DNA from: Omphiscola glabra
Lineage: Eukaryota; Mollusca; Gastropoda; Lymnaeidae
Reading direction: 5' to 3'
Assembly (NCBI GenBank): GCA_964017045.1
Contig: OZ024794.1
Coordinates: forward strand, 51,799,608 to 51,863,607
DNA: 64,000 bases
Part shown: positions 25,573-38,400 of the stretch, in pieces
Layout of the letters: every line of letters starts with the position of its first letter
Numbering within the stretch: position 1 is the stretch's first letter
The notes under the pieces: generated by a model
Database searches by the model: none
Seen by the model: the letters and a program-made list of their open reading frames with translations, nothing else
Told to the model about the DNA's origin: nothing
Program-made: the position numbers and the translations under genes

Positions 25573-25746
25573 TGGTCGGTTCACATGATCAAATTTTCCT
25601 TCAAGCATTTGAAGCAATTCGTGTATGAAGCCTTGTCACAACTTTCAAATTACTATTTGATCAAATTCCCCCCCAAAAGAAACCACGCACAAAATATTTG
25701 TTTCATACAACAATTTGACGCGAAATTTGACCGTGTGAACCGACCC
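25573..25746. mobile_element. MITE family A, copy 2 (inverted orientation)
   Basis: The ends GGTCGGTTCACATGATC and CGTGTGAACCGACCC match copy 1 in reverse orientation, with the internal blocks (TTCAAGCATTTGAAGC, CGTGTATGAAGCCTTGTCAC) in reverse order. Length is about the same as copy 1. The three-base flanks (TAA left, TTA right) are not a direct duplication. Confidence 0.8.
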
Positions 25747-26025
25747 TTAGAGTTGGATGTGTACACAATGATTAGAGGTGAGCGATTGTATGACCTGGTG
25801 CAATTAGGAATGTAGTTCGTCTTTTTGTCATTCCGGTAATACGCCACTATCTATTAAAACACTACTGCCGAATTTATTCAATTTTAAAAAAATATATATT
25901 ATTATTATACCTGAACTAAGAGCATTGAAAGAACAACAAAGAAATAAAAACAAAAAACAACAGAAACAACAAAAACAAACAACAGCGAGACAAACTACAA
26001 ACTAACAAACACGCTTAAATATTTA

Positions 26026-26243
26026 AAGTCCGTCATTTATTATATCCTTTATTCTCTGATACTTGACTGCTACTATTTGTGCATACTTGTCCCGACGTTG
26101 TGATTTTAATCAGTCCTGTCTGCTGATGAAGGCCCTTCATCGAAACGTTCTTGTCTCATTGTCCTGTTTCTTACTTCAAGCTTCCCCGTACCTTGCTCAA
26201 ATATATCCTTAACACGGCTTGATCGAAGTCCTTCATTTATTAT
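26026..26243 (+). mobile_element. Possible Penelope-like element fragment with hammerhead-like motif
   Basis: CTGATGAAGGCCCTTCATCG followed by AAACG carries the CUGAUGA and GAAAC boxes seen in Penelope-like element termini, with an 8-bp palindrome GATGAAGG/CCTTCATC. The segment is bracketed by two 18-bp copies, exactly 200 bp apart and differing at one base: AAGTCCGTCATTTATTAT (26026-26043) and AAGTCCTTCATTTATTAT (26226-26243). They may be target duplications. As drawn, stem II does not fold as an active ribozyme. Confidence 0.45.
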
Positions 26244-26344
26244 GTCTTATATGGCCAGGATTTGTATAAAATGTGACGGTTCAATTTGGCTTGTTTCTGT
26301 TCATTATTGAAAGAATAAATACATCTCTAAGTCTAGACGGTGCT

Positions 26345-26545
26345 CTTGTTAAGACCAAACCCTGGCGCCAAGCATGAAGTAACCAAACACACACGTGCTT
26401 AGAGTAGGGAGAAACGTAAGAACAAACCATGGCGCCAATTTTCAAGAAACCAAACGCACAGATGCTTGGATTATGGAGCAACTAAAGAACAAACCATGGT
26501 GCCAATTATCAAGAAACTCAAAACACACACGTGCTTAGATTGAGG
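26345..26545. repeat. About 67-bp repeat, 3 copies
   Basis: AACAAACCATGGCGCCAATT, AAGAAACCAAACGCACA and GTGCTTAGA recur with period 67-68. Confidence 0.8.
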
Positions 26546-26689
26546 AGACACAGTTTTGAGAACATCAGCCCAGGCACATACAAAAAAACCCACAAGCACA
26601 TAAAAATCAGAATCTTCAAAATCGTGGACACTGATGTTATGGTAGTCTGTTCCAAATCAATATGTCATTAATCGGGACTAGAGTTTCTT

Positions 26690-26840
26690 ATTACCTGACA
26701 GAAACGGATTAGAACAGGTAACAGATATTTTTAGGAGGTAACAACAGGGACCTAATATTTTAGAAGGTAAAAATAGGACCTAATATATTTCAAGATAATA
26801 ACGGAACCATATTTTTTAGAATGTAATAACATGGATCTAG
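26690..26840. repeat. 29-bp minisatellite, left part
   Basis: Units of the AGGTAATAACAGGGACCTAA / TATTTTAGA type, interrupted by the TIR element at 26841-27450. Confidence 0.85.
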
Positions 26841-27450
26841 TACATTGGTACCTCGAAATGTCGATTTGCTCGTATCTCAAAGCAATTTTCCCCGTTGAAA
26901 TTAACAGAAATTCCTCTGATCCGTTCCAGCGAACAAAATGCCTCCCCAGTTGTTTTTGTTTCGTGTTTTTTCATTAAAAAAATGTATTTATAGATGACAA
27001 GTATTGTATAAAAACATAACCAAAAAAGAATGTAACGGAACAAACCGGTTTTATAAAGTGTATTTACCTTGGAAATCAGCCGATTTGAGCAGATGCTTGT
27101 GGGGGTGTAGGGTGGAAGAGATGGGTGAAGCTTCATTTCGTTAGCTCACTCGTTACACTGTTAATGCTGAACTCTTTCGGTCACTTTAATTCACTTACTC
27201 TTTACACTCTCAACGCTACACTTTATCCCTAAACTTCGTGGAACTTAACTAAACTTCGCTGAACTTAAGTGGACAGAAATGATGCTGTATACATTTTTTT
27301 GTTACTTTCGCTTAATTTTCGTCACCGGTGATCCGGTTGCTCGTATCTCAAATGTTTCTCGTATCTCAAAGAAAAACATCTCTCGCTCGACGGCTCGTAT
27401 CTCAAAAAATCTTGCATGTTAGCACATTCGTATGTCGAGGTACCATTATA
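26841..27450. mobile_element. MITE/deleted Tc1-mariner-like element inserted in a minisatellite
   Basis: TA-bounded inverted ends are CATTGGTACCTCGAAATGTC (left) and the complement of CGTATGTCGAGGTACCATTA (right). Inside, GCTCGTATCTCAAA motifs occur near both ends. It is about 606 bp with no coding region beyond chance. It splits the 29-bp array whose units lie on both sides (26690-26840 and 27451-28130). Confidence 0.75.
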
Positions 27451-28130
27451 TATAAGAAGATAATAAAAGGGACCTAATACTTCAAAATGTAATATCGGGG
27501 ACCTTATATTTTAGAAGGTTTTAAGAGGGACCTTATATTTAAGAAAGTAATAACAGGGTCCAGTTATTTTAGAAGGTAACATGAGGGACGTGATATTTAG
27601 GAGGTAATAACAGGGACATACAATTTTAGAAGGTAATAAGAGGGATCCAATATTTTAAAAAGGTAATAACAGGGACCTAATATTTTAGAAGGTAATAACA
27701 GGGACATAAAATTTTAGAAGGTAATAAGAGGGATCCAATATTTTAAAAAGGTAATAACAGGGACCTACTATTTTAGAAGGTAATAAGAGGGATCCTATAT
27801 TTGAAAAAGGTAATCTAATATTTTAGAAGGTAATACCATTTTTGGTTTACATAAGATGAAACAATGTGTTTTTTATGCTTTAGCCAATTTAAAAAGGTAA
27901 TAACAGGGACCTAATATTTTAGAAGGTAATAACAGGGACATAAAATTTCAGAAGGTCATAAGAGGGATCCAATATTTTAAGAAGGTAATAGCAGGGATCT
28001 ACTATTTTAGAAGGTAACAATAGGGATCCAATATTTTGAAAAAGGTAATCTAATATTTTAGAAGGTAATACCATTTTTGGTTTACATAAGATGAAACAAT
28101 GTGTTTTTATGCTTTAGCCAATTTAATTTT
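27451..28130. repeat. 29-bp minisatellite, right part with higher-order duplication
   Basis: The same AGGTAATAACAGGGACCTAA units continue. A larger block with TTTTTGGTTTACATAAGATG is present twice (27838 and 28072), so a multi-unit segment was itself duplicated. Confidence 0.88.
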
Positions 28131-28233
28131 TTTCTAAAGCAACTTCAGTGAAACATGAGAATAACGTGCCTTAAAATAACGTTGACCATGGCTGCTGTGT
28201 TAGCTAGAGCCAAAGCAAACCGATCTCTTAACT

Positions 28234-28545
28234 AGAGTCCTTTGAAATAGAAGAATTCTAGAGTCCTTTGAAATAGAAGAATTCTAGACTCCTTTGAAAT
28301 AGAAGAATTCTAGAGTCCTTTGAAACAAGAATTCTAGAGTCCTTTGAAATTGAAGAATTCTAGAGTCCTTTGAAATAGAAGAATTCTAGAGTCCTTTGAA
28401 ATAGAAGAATTCTAGAGTCCTTTGAAATAGAAGAATTCTAGAGTCCTTTGAAATAGAAGAATTCTATAGTCCTTTGAAATAGAAGAATTCTAGAGTCCTT
28501 TGAAATAGAAGAATTCTAGAGTCCTTGGAAATAGAAGAATTCCCA
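28234..28545. repeat. 26-bp minisatellite, about 12 copies
   Basis: Unit TAGAGTCCTTTGAAATAGAA plus GAATTC. Very homogeneous; one unit lost four bases near 28325. Confidence 0.93.
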
Positions 28546-29769
28546 AGGTTTGTGATTAAACCGTAGAAATCGTGTTGAAGTTTCGCTGACGCAAAGTTAA
28601 ATGAAGAAGATCGCAATAGCAACAATTTCGTTGCCAAGGGTTTGCGCTATTCACAGGATTTACTGTATTCATCATCACGTGTTTGAACTCAAATAACTGG
28701 AAGGTCATGAAGAAACGTAATATAAGTTTTAATTTTTTTAAACGTCTTTGATTCACTTTCCTATAAATTAGAATAAGAATCAAAAGGGATAAGGTCACCA
28801 AAAAAATATATATATTTTTTTTTTAAATTTACAACTTGTTCATAACAATTAATTTAATACCTCTGATAAAGGGCTGAAACTCCCGCCAGTTTACCAATTA
28901 TCTTTGGTGTTTTTTCCACCGGATACATTCTTAGACCAAAGTATATCTACAAAACAAAATCTGGACACATCTATAAATAAATGTTTTACAAGGATTATCT
29001 AGGAGCTTTGTACCAGTGTCGGAAATCTACAAAATCGACAGCTGTTCATACATCAACGCCATGGTATTGACAAGCTGAATATGGCACAGCTATCAGTCTG
29101 GTCCAAGATCCAGAGCTCGTTGTCTCAGAGGATGAGTTTAAAAATTGGGTGGGAAGGATGGAACAATGTATTTCGTACTTTCGGTAGGTTTATAGGTTAG
29201 TGTAATACAAAATCAGACTGAACCGTGAAATTTTATATACCGTTGTGTAGTAGTAAGCATACATTGAATGTACCCCGCCCCACCTTATGTATGAGCTATT
29301 TACCTTTTATTATGAATTGTCGTCATTGTCCCAGTCTACATCGCACATTCAATCGTGCAACGAACTCGTCCTAGTATTCCCAGCCCACCCCCTCACGTGG
29401 CAGGTTTCTCCGTAAACCCCCCCCCCACACGCACACACATAAGCATTAGCCCAACCAACGTAGCACATTCAACCGTGACGAAAACTCGTCCAAGTAGCCC
29501 CCATCCTGAACATTTTGTGTGAGTTCACCTCTCTGGGTATTGTTCATGACTGTGCAACTTAATTCAGTGGGTCAGCATATTATAAATGTCCGTATTCTAT
29601 ATAATATATTTATTTATATAGGCTGTGTTGGACCAGTAGATAGTTCTCTTCCATTCTCGTCAGGCTCATGGAACACACGGCAGACATACTTGCTGGTTCT
29701 TCGAGTGAGAAGATCAGCCGGCATTTACCTACTTGGTTGGGGTATTTCAAGAAAGAGGAAAAGTCTATT
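28546..29769. other. Unannotated stretch
   Basis: No gene recognised. A loose duplication (GCACATTCAA...CGTG...ACTCGTCC) occurs at 29340-29375 and 29462-29494. Confidence 0.5.
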
Positions 29770-30004
29770 CTACGAAGTACAGATGCAAAGTCTTTTCCAC
29801 ACAGTACAGCTGGAAAGTCTATTCCATGAAGTCCAGCTGGGAAGTCTATTCTACAACGTACAGCTGCAAAGTCTCTTCCACAAGTGCAGCTGGAAAATCT
29901 ATTCCACACAGTACAGCTGCAAAATCTATTCCACACAATACAGCTGGAAAGTCTATTCCAAAAAGTACAACTGTGATGTCTATTTCACGATGTAAAGCTG
30001 GGAA
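29770..30004. repeat. 28-bp minisatellite, about 8-9 copies
   Basis: Unit CAGCTGGAAAGTCTATTCCA plus CACAGTA. Confidence 0.88.
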
Positions 30005-31261
30005 ATAGACATCCGTCCCCCCGCCCTGAGAACTTCCGAATGTGAGGACCGGAGGCTCTACTTCCAAAATAAACGTTACCTTATACCTTTGATCGATTAT
30101 TTCAGTTCATCGATGATATAATATTGATAAGATAAGCTGTAACCGGGCAGAACTTAACTCTCTTGCTACTGTTTTTTGTTTACTTCATCTTTCCTGTGAA
30201 TGATCTCTAGAAGACCCAAACTCGGAACCGCATTTAGGGTGTGGCTAGCTAAAATTAGTCTCTCTTGATGTTGTTAACAACTAAATAAAATTAATAATCT
30301 GTATCCTTAGAATTGTGTAGAAATATAGAGAAAGGAATATAATGTGCTGAAATATTAGTAAAACAGACTTTAAAAAGAGACACGCGAGAGATTCTTGGCT
30401 ATCATTTGTCAAGAGATATTTTGCTTTACGAGACAGAGATTTGTTTACTAACTTTTGCTGTGTGGGTGTAGATTCCTTTTCATCATTGTACCTTTTTACA
30501 ACATTGCATCTTCTTCCACATTGTACCGGTACAAGCCAATCATTATTCTGTAAGTCAATATCTTTAAGTTCATTTCTTTTTGATTTTGTAATGCATTATT
30601 AGCTTAATAAAATGTATTTATTATTATTGGCCCTGGTTTGGGTATCGTATTCTATGTTATTATATTTAACACATAGTATCGTGTTTTGTCGTGTACTGTT
30701 TTAGAACGTGCATACAATTAAATAAGATATTTATTTCTCCAAACTGATAACCTTTCGTAACACTAGAAAGCATTACGTGATACTCATATGAACACCAGGT
30801 TAACACGAGAGGCCAACAATCCATACTCAATAGAAACAAGATTGTGAATTCATGTGCAAAGTTGATCTAATCCAAAGCTATGTGCATCTGATGTGCTAGA
30901 ATCGTATGAATGATTTCTCTTAAGGCTTGTACATAAATAGGTTCATTTCATTCTAATGAATTCGGTTGTAGACTTGACATTTTAATTGTATGTGAAAGAG
31001 AATGGGGTGCTTTGGGGTTTAATTGAATCTGTAATTAAAACTCTCTAGATACGAGCAGTCATACGAGAGTCATCCACCAATATCCACAGGTGACATAAGT
31101 GACGTAAGATTGTTTTTTTTGGTGATTGTGAGCTCTACGTGAAGATGACGCGTGGCATGGACACTTATTTTATGTCAACTGAACGGAGGGTGCAGAGAGG
31201 ATGGTCAAGTTTAGAGTAAAGGAAGGGAAGGGGATCTGACTTAAGTGATTCGAGAGGGTTA
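30005..31261. other. Unannotated AT-rich stretch
   Basis: No gene or repeat recognised. It might hide short upstream exons of the GPCR gene, but I could not identify any. Confidence 0.5.
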
Positions 31262-31565
31262 GCCAGAGGGGTAGTCCCGGGTAGGGGGGCAGTCAAGTCA
31301 GAGGTGTAGTCCGGTGTATTGGGGACAGTCAAGTCAGAGGTGTAGTCCGGCGAATGGGGATTGTCAAGTCAGAGGTGTAGTCCGGGGGGTAGGGGGATTG
31401 GCAAGTCAGAGGGGTAGTCCGGGGGTAGGGGATTGGCAAGTCAGAGGGGTAGTCTGGTGTAATGGGGACAGTCAAGTCAGAGGTGTAGTCCGGGGGTAGG
31501 AGGATAGTCTAGTCAGAAGGGAAGTCTGGGGGAGGGGGGATTGTCTATTCGGAGGGGTAGTCGGA
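31262..31565. repeat. About 36-bp G-rich minisatellite, 8 copies
   Basis: Units GTCAAGTCAGAGGTGTAGTC plus CGGGGGTAGGGGGAT, with variable G-run length. Confidence 0.87.
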
Positions 31566-32338
31566 GTATATTGACTTGATAACGTGATGGCCGATATTCT
31601 AACGAGACTGGGTCAACGGAGCCGTAGTAAATGTGTGGGTATAATGGCTTCCGTGGCTCACGCATGCCAGGGCAGTTTCTTGTTCAGTTACTTTGTTCTT
31701 GAGTAAAGGCCAAATTGAGAGGCGTTGAGGGAGGGGTACTCCTTTCCGTAGCTTCCATCTTTTATTTTAAAAATTCAGTTAAGGTAAAAAAGCAAGAATA
31801 AATAAGTATACTTTAACATAACAACCAAAGAAAGTTTAATATGCTTTAATATTGGTAACATTTCGTCCATACATATGTGTTACTGTTTCTTTAATAGTAG
31901 TAGCTGTAGCATTTCATCTATACAAAAATGTGACAGTTTATGATATCAGTCACTTTATATTTCGTCTATACTAATGTGTGACTGTTGCTTTCATAGAATA
32001 AATTATTTCTTCTTGAAGATTTATATTATATTTATATCATTATGTCCAGATATCCGCTAAAATTTCGATGAAATAATAAGATGACAATTATTTTATTAAT
32101 TAATGACCAAAAGCAATAATCTGCACTATAATGTTTACGTTACTGCAAGGTTAACGGTCAAAGACACCTGAAGGGGGGCTTTTAAAGAAAAGACAACTGC
32201 CCCCTTTTCAGTTGCATATAGTAACATAGCAGAAGGGGAAAGATGAAACACATAACGTTATCAACGCGTGTTTGGGTTCATTTGTAGGATTCTGGTTTTA
32301 GAAATCAGCTAGAGATTTTCTGTCCTTTCTTTCCCCAG

Positions 32339-32457
32339 AGTTTGCCGAACGTACGTGTACAGAGAACGGCACCTGGTGGGTCCATCCGGTGCTCAACACA
32401 TCGTGGACCAACTACAACAACTGCATGCTTATTTCATTTGACAGTAGTGCTCACTAT
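32339..32457 (+). CDS. GPCR exon 1 of those visible: end of hormone-binding ectodomain
   Basis: The pyrimidine-rich acceptor TTTCCCCAG precedes AG-TTT-GCC-GAA, and the consensus donor GTAAGT follows TAT. The product [17 protein letters not shown] then TSWTNYNNC matches the final conserved segment of the class B1 extracellular domain, including the Trp of NGTWW and the last ectodomain cysteine. NGT and NTS are possible N-glycosylation sites. The first two bases complete a codon begun in an upstream exon that I could not find, so the gene is 5'-incomplete here. An alternative acceptor two bases later (AGAG) would change the joining phase. Confidence 0.88.
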
Positions 32458-35400
32458 GTAAGTCATTTTTTTTCATGTACACAATTAGTTTTACTCATGT
32501 CAGCGAGACGGCTAAACTTAAAATTTAATGAATTATTTATACTCTCAGTATGTCCATTATTTAGATCTTTCCTCGCTGACAAAGTTATTTCAATCAATTA
32601 CCCGATGAGAAATGTATTAACAGAGAAAGCACATAGTACAATAATTGTAACATTGAAAAAAACGTTTCAACTAACTTTAAAAAGACAGCTTTTATTATAA
32701 ATCTTAAAAGTTTTGCTATGTTAATAGTGATAAAAAGGTATTCGGATTTATTAATACTATATACAATATTTTCATGGGCAGCTATTTCAATACGCTGTAT
32801 GGATAATACAGTCGATATTATGACTTCCAGAAACCTAATTGCACTCTCTTATAAAGTTAACTTCTAAATATTTTTTTTTAGGATATCCAACAATCTATAA
32901 CCAGAGCTTTAAGAAAGTTCTACACTAAGTTCTTTACTTGTGAAAGGAAAAGATCCAATAAAAGTTATATATCCAGAAGGCATTTATGAAGAGAAACTCC
33001 TTACCCGAGATCGCCCACACTGACTCTCCTGTATAAGTTCACCCTATTTTTTTACACTACTTGACGATGCACTTGTCATTGTCCTTGGCCATGCGATGCT
33101 CCTAATCGGCCGAGACGTATTCTTTCGTTTCAGGAAATGCGGGACAACCTTATATTACTGTACACTATAGGATACAGTGTTTCTCTAGCCTCACTCGTGG
33201 TCGCTGTTGTCATCATGCTCTACTGGAGGTAGGATAATGTTGATTATGGTAAAATGTTATACCCCACCGTCCTCCGACCACTGTTTTTAATACATTAGTG
33301 CCATGCTTTGTTGGTACAGGACAACTTCAACATTTATTTGTTGAAACAAATTCGTTTACTAGCTGGTGTTTTTGTGAAGTAGGAATCCTAGATTGCTAGC
33401 CAGCCTTTGTGCAATAAACTGTTAGTTGGTTCTTTATGTACTTTTGGTATCGTAGAATGTCACTGTCCATTACCCAGTGGGATTCGACGTAATTTCGTGC
33501 AATAACTCGGTCTGGTTATCTCAGGGTAACTGGCTTCCTGGCTTTGATGATACTCATTTATTCTTTAAGATAATATCCCCCTATTTTCATTAACTTCAAT
33601 GGTTCTCAAAATAAGATATATTTTATTTTTAATAAATAGTATATTTAAATCAAATATTATTTCTTTTTCAAAATACTTTGTAAATTGTAAATTCATTAAA
33701 ATATATAATTTCCTTTATCAAATTTACACATTTTCAAAAATATTGCGAACTGCAGGGTGATTTGTTGTCTTAAAACTATATAACTTTTATTAATTGAGAA
33801 CTTATGCAAATTAAAATTTTCATAAGTGTTTAAATGTATTATAGCGATTCGTTAACGACACATTTTACTAAACAAATATAGTTTCAAAAGTGCGTCTTGT
33901 CCATAAATAAAATTTCTTTGTCTGAGAATATTTGAGAACCACCGTGTAGCATTCAGTTCTTATTGACTAACTGCAATAAATATATCAGACTTAGGAAACC
34001 TACATACCAATATTTTGTGGTTCCACAAGATCTCATCCACGAGACATTCTACCGGAACCTTCCATCTAGACGTGCCGTTACATGACCGGGTATTTGCACT
34101 GTCCATTAATTTCAGTGTAAATTCCTTTTCTTCCTTGTTCATGGCATGCATCGTTTTCTAAGACTCCATTCTGTCACGGAGCCCAGCCTTTTGTATATTC
34201 ACAGCCAGAAGTAATGTTAAGCTTGGAGACGATAGAAAGTACTTAAGGGTGTTTTTGTCTGAACATAAATTGCTTGGACAAGGACACAAATGACCCGTTC
34301 AGCTGCTTCGTTTAAACAAGAAATTTCAGCTGTATAAAATATTATTTGAGTGTTTTTATTTTAATTTTTAAATCCCACTGCCTTGGTACTGCGTCAAAAA
34401 TTGTTTTGTCTATGTTGTTTCAAAAATTAATATCTTGGTTATATGTTAGAGAATTGAAGATTAAATCTACAACTCAATAAGCTAGTCCCGATTTTGCTGT
34501 AATTACTGTAGTATCTTGCAAATATTGGTTTCCCTATTTCACAGGATGGCTACTCGAAGAATGCAAATTTTTGTTGTTGTTATTTATCGTCGTTACAAAT
34601 TCATTTATTATCAGTCATTTGAAAATATCTGAAATGCTATAATTTTTATAATTTGACAGAAATATGAAAAACTTTGTAGTACGTTTTTTTATGTTTCATG
34701 TAACTGAGAGCAAATTGGATTACGTAAATAGTTGGTCTATAGTAGTTGGCCTATAGTAAATGGCCTATATAAGATGATTTATAGTAGGTCGTCTATAGTA
34801 TGTGGCCTCTGGTAGTTGACCTATAGTATTTGCCTCAAGTAGTTGACCTATAGTAAGTGGCCTCTGGTAGTTGACCTATAGTATTTGCCTCAAGTAGTTG
34901 ATCTATAGTAAGTGGCCTCTGGTAGTTGACCTATAGTATTTGCCTCAAGTAGTTGATCTATAGTAAGTGGCCTCTGGTAGTTGACCTATAGTAAGTGGCC
35001 TCTGGTAGTTGACCTATAGTAAGTGGCCTCTGGTAGTTGACCTATAGTAAGTGGCCTCTGGTAGTTGACCTATAGTAAGTGGCCTCTGGTAGTTGACCTA
35101 TAGTAAGTGGCCTCTGGTAGTTGACCTATAGTAAGTGGCCTCTGGTAGTTGACCTATAGTAAGTGGCCTCTGGTAGTTGACCTATAGTAAGTGGCCTCTG
35201 GTAGTTGACCTATAGTAAGTGGCCTCTGGTAGTTGACCTATAGTAAGTGGCCTCTGGTAGTTGACCTATAGTAAGTGGCTCAAGTAGTTGACCTATAGTA
35301 AGTGGCCTCTGGTAGTTGACCTATAGTAAGTGGCCTCTGGTAGTTGACCTATAGTAAGTGGCCTCTGGTAGTTGACCTATAGTAAGTGGCCTCTGGTAGT

Positions 35401-38400
35401 TGACCTATAGTAAGTGGCCTCTGGTAGTTGACCTATAGTAAGTGGCCAGCCCAACGCGTACATGTTTGAAACATTCTATAATGCTGGGAAGTCTTAAGGA
35501 AATCTCAACATATTTATTAACATCTCAATAAAAAGAAACATTTACCCTTTCAACAACTGGCTTGTTTCTGTGCACTGATCTATATCCTGGGTATCCTGTT
35601 CTAAAATATAAATATCCATACTTATTATACTTAAACTGAACAAGATCTAAATAATATTGCCCACAAAATATTGCACAAATTAATCGATAAACGTGCAGGA
35701 AATAATGTAGAAAAAATATTTTGCGAATAGCAAAAATGTAATATAAGCTTTCGTTGAAAAAAAACCAACAGTTTCTGATATTCCATTTTACCATTTCTAT
35801 CAGATATCACTGTTGCGCACTTAAACACAGTTCTAACGAGATTAAACGAAACATCACGACTTGTGCCCGTGTCATTCCAAAGCCCAGCACTTTAATCCAA
35901 TCTCTTCTTACTTCTAGACGTTTACATTGTAAAAGCAACACCCTTCACATCAACCTTTTCATCGCATTCATTCTGCGAGCGTCCATTTCATTCATGAAGG
36001 ATCGCCTCTTTGTTGGTGGCCTAGGACTGCCTCAGGACGTCAAGAAAGGGGAGGGCAGTCAGCTCATATTTCTACACGACGGACTGGTGAGCCTGATAAG
36101 AATACGCACTCTCTCTTTGAGCTGGCTTTCATAATGTAATCGTATATAAATGTATATAAATGTATATAAATGTATATAAATGTATATAAATGTATATAAA
36201 TGAGTGTCTTTCAATGGGAATAAATTATGTGGGATAATATGACGTAGTAAAATATATGTAAAGGGTTCTTTGTTGAAAACAAAAGTTATTGTATTTCAGT
36301 TTAAAAGATCTACTTAATTTGTACAGTGAGTTATAACTATAAAGGCGAGGAGAAAAGGAGAAGACAACACACGTGTTACTAACCTTTATCATTTTGAAGA
36401 TGTATCTGTTTTTTTGTATAATTGGCTAGTAGAATTAGCAATACTCAAACAAAGATCTGAGGAAAACAGAAACGCAAAGAAAACGACACAAAAGCTGGTG
36501 ATACTGACAATGTCTCATTTAATTATACTATTACATTTCTATAAAAATACAAAATTTTAAATACAGAAACAAAAAGCGTTATCAACTTACATCACATCAA
36601 ATGAAGAGGTACAATCCTCGCAAATACATGTATTAATTTACACAGACACACAAACACAATTATATTACGACTCGTATATTTTAAGAAATATAGCTAAAAA
36701 AATCTCCCCCTTTTGGAAAAGCCTATATATATAGGGATACACTCAGAACCATCTGGTAAAGAAATTTTAGATTTTGCAACACCTGATAGCATTTTTTAGA
36801 ACAAAGAGATCGCATTCGAACGTACACAACCTTTTCCTAATCAAGGGTGGAGTGGGTAAAGAATGACACAGCACATGTACTCGGTGACATCAAAATCAAG
36901 AAAAACGCAGTAGAGACAAGTGGTGGTCGCTAAAATTAGGCCTTATCATATCGCATGACACTAGATTTTTTTCTCAAGAATATAATTACACTTTTATTCG
37001 TCAAAATCTGAAAACCCAGTTTATGTGATTTTTGTTTTTGTTTTACTATAGACCTTAAATACGTAGTTGCCAAATAGATCGAAGACACTCATGTAAATTG
37101 ACATCGAAACATAGTGGTGATGCAAAATGTATGTGGTTATCACATAAGTGTTCACAAGTCATACAAAAGACCCCGACTTGCAATGTGGAAAATCTTCCGT
37201 GAGCACTGATTTCACCCTAAACTCATGCTTGCGACTGACGTAAGAGCAGCCATTGCGCAAATTGATTCATACACACTTACCATCGGCGCAACATTGCCCC
37301 CCAGCACTAGCCTGGCTGTCTGAAAGCCTTTGACCTGACTCACCGTGACACACTGACAAGCCGTAGCAAAACGTTAATGACAAATCGAGGCCTGAGTATT
37401 CACGAGTAACAACGGACAAGAAATCTAATGTTCTGTAAAGGTTACATAATATTTTTTTTTTAAATATTCAAAAGCATCTTTTCAGATACACATAAAAACT
37501 GTTTCAAAGACCAAACTTTTATAACCCAACGAGCACAGCTAAGGAAAGAAAACAAAATCAATCTTAAGACGAGTGAAGAGCTCAAATGAATGGCCATCAC
37601 CAGCTTCAGACCAAACACTAGTTTAATCCAATCATCTACGCTTCTTTGAATACATTCCAGTTTTCGTATTGCATTGAACCCCATTGATCAGAGAAATGGC
37701 TTATTGGGTGCTTGTTACAAGACAAAATAGTGCAATTCATTTGGCAACCTGTCATTCAGCATATTTAAAAAAAAAGTCATTCATATTAACTTCCCTTTTG
37801 TTCCCGTGTTTCTTTCCTTTTTTGTGGCAAAAATCTTCGGAAGACTAATTGACTCACTTCCTCGTCATCATATCTAGCTGAACCTTTACATATAGTCTCG
37901 TTGCCAATGACAACACATTTTTTCAAATTTCAGGTACTCCTCTCCAAACCGCCACAAATTTAACTTTACTTTTTTTTAAAATTTTAATAAGTTTTACTTA
38001 TTTTTGAATCCAAAAATGTGCTTTTATCAAAGTTATAAAGTAATTAAAACTCAACGTTTAAAAATACTTTTAATAAGGGTATGACGCTTAAGCCGAATAG
38101 TGCAGCGAAACTTCATAGCACTCACTAATTCACTTATCAATCATCAAAATAAGAAAAAAAAAACAATATGAAGTAACAATAGGTTCATTTTGATATACAT
38201 ATGTCAAACCCAATTATTTGACATATTTGACTTTTAGTATAGATTTTAGTGTTAAAATAAATCACCATACTCTTTCAACATTTGCAAGTGTGCGTAGAAC
38301 AATCTTTTAAGAATATATAAAACACTGAGTGGTAACAGGCATCTTGGAAATTACAATTTTAATAAAGTGTTATGCGTGTTATAAACATTTGTTATTTTCT

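Noticed and set aside
26120..26150. Active hammerhead ribozyme
   Set aside because: The core boxes are present but stem II would need A-C, G-U and G-A contacts next to them; the competing 8-bp hairpin uses core bases.
34733..35442. CRISPR-like array (28-bp direct repeats)
   Set aside because: Units are contiguous with no unique spacers, and the DNA is eukaryotic.
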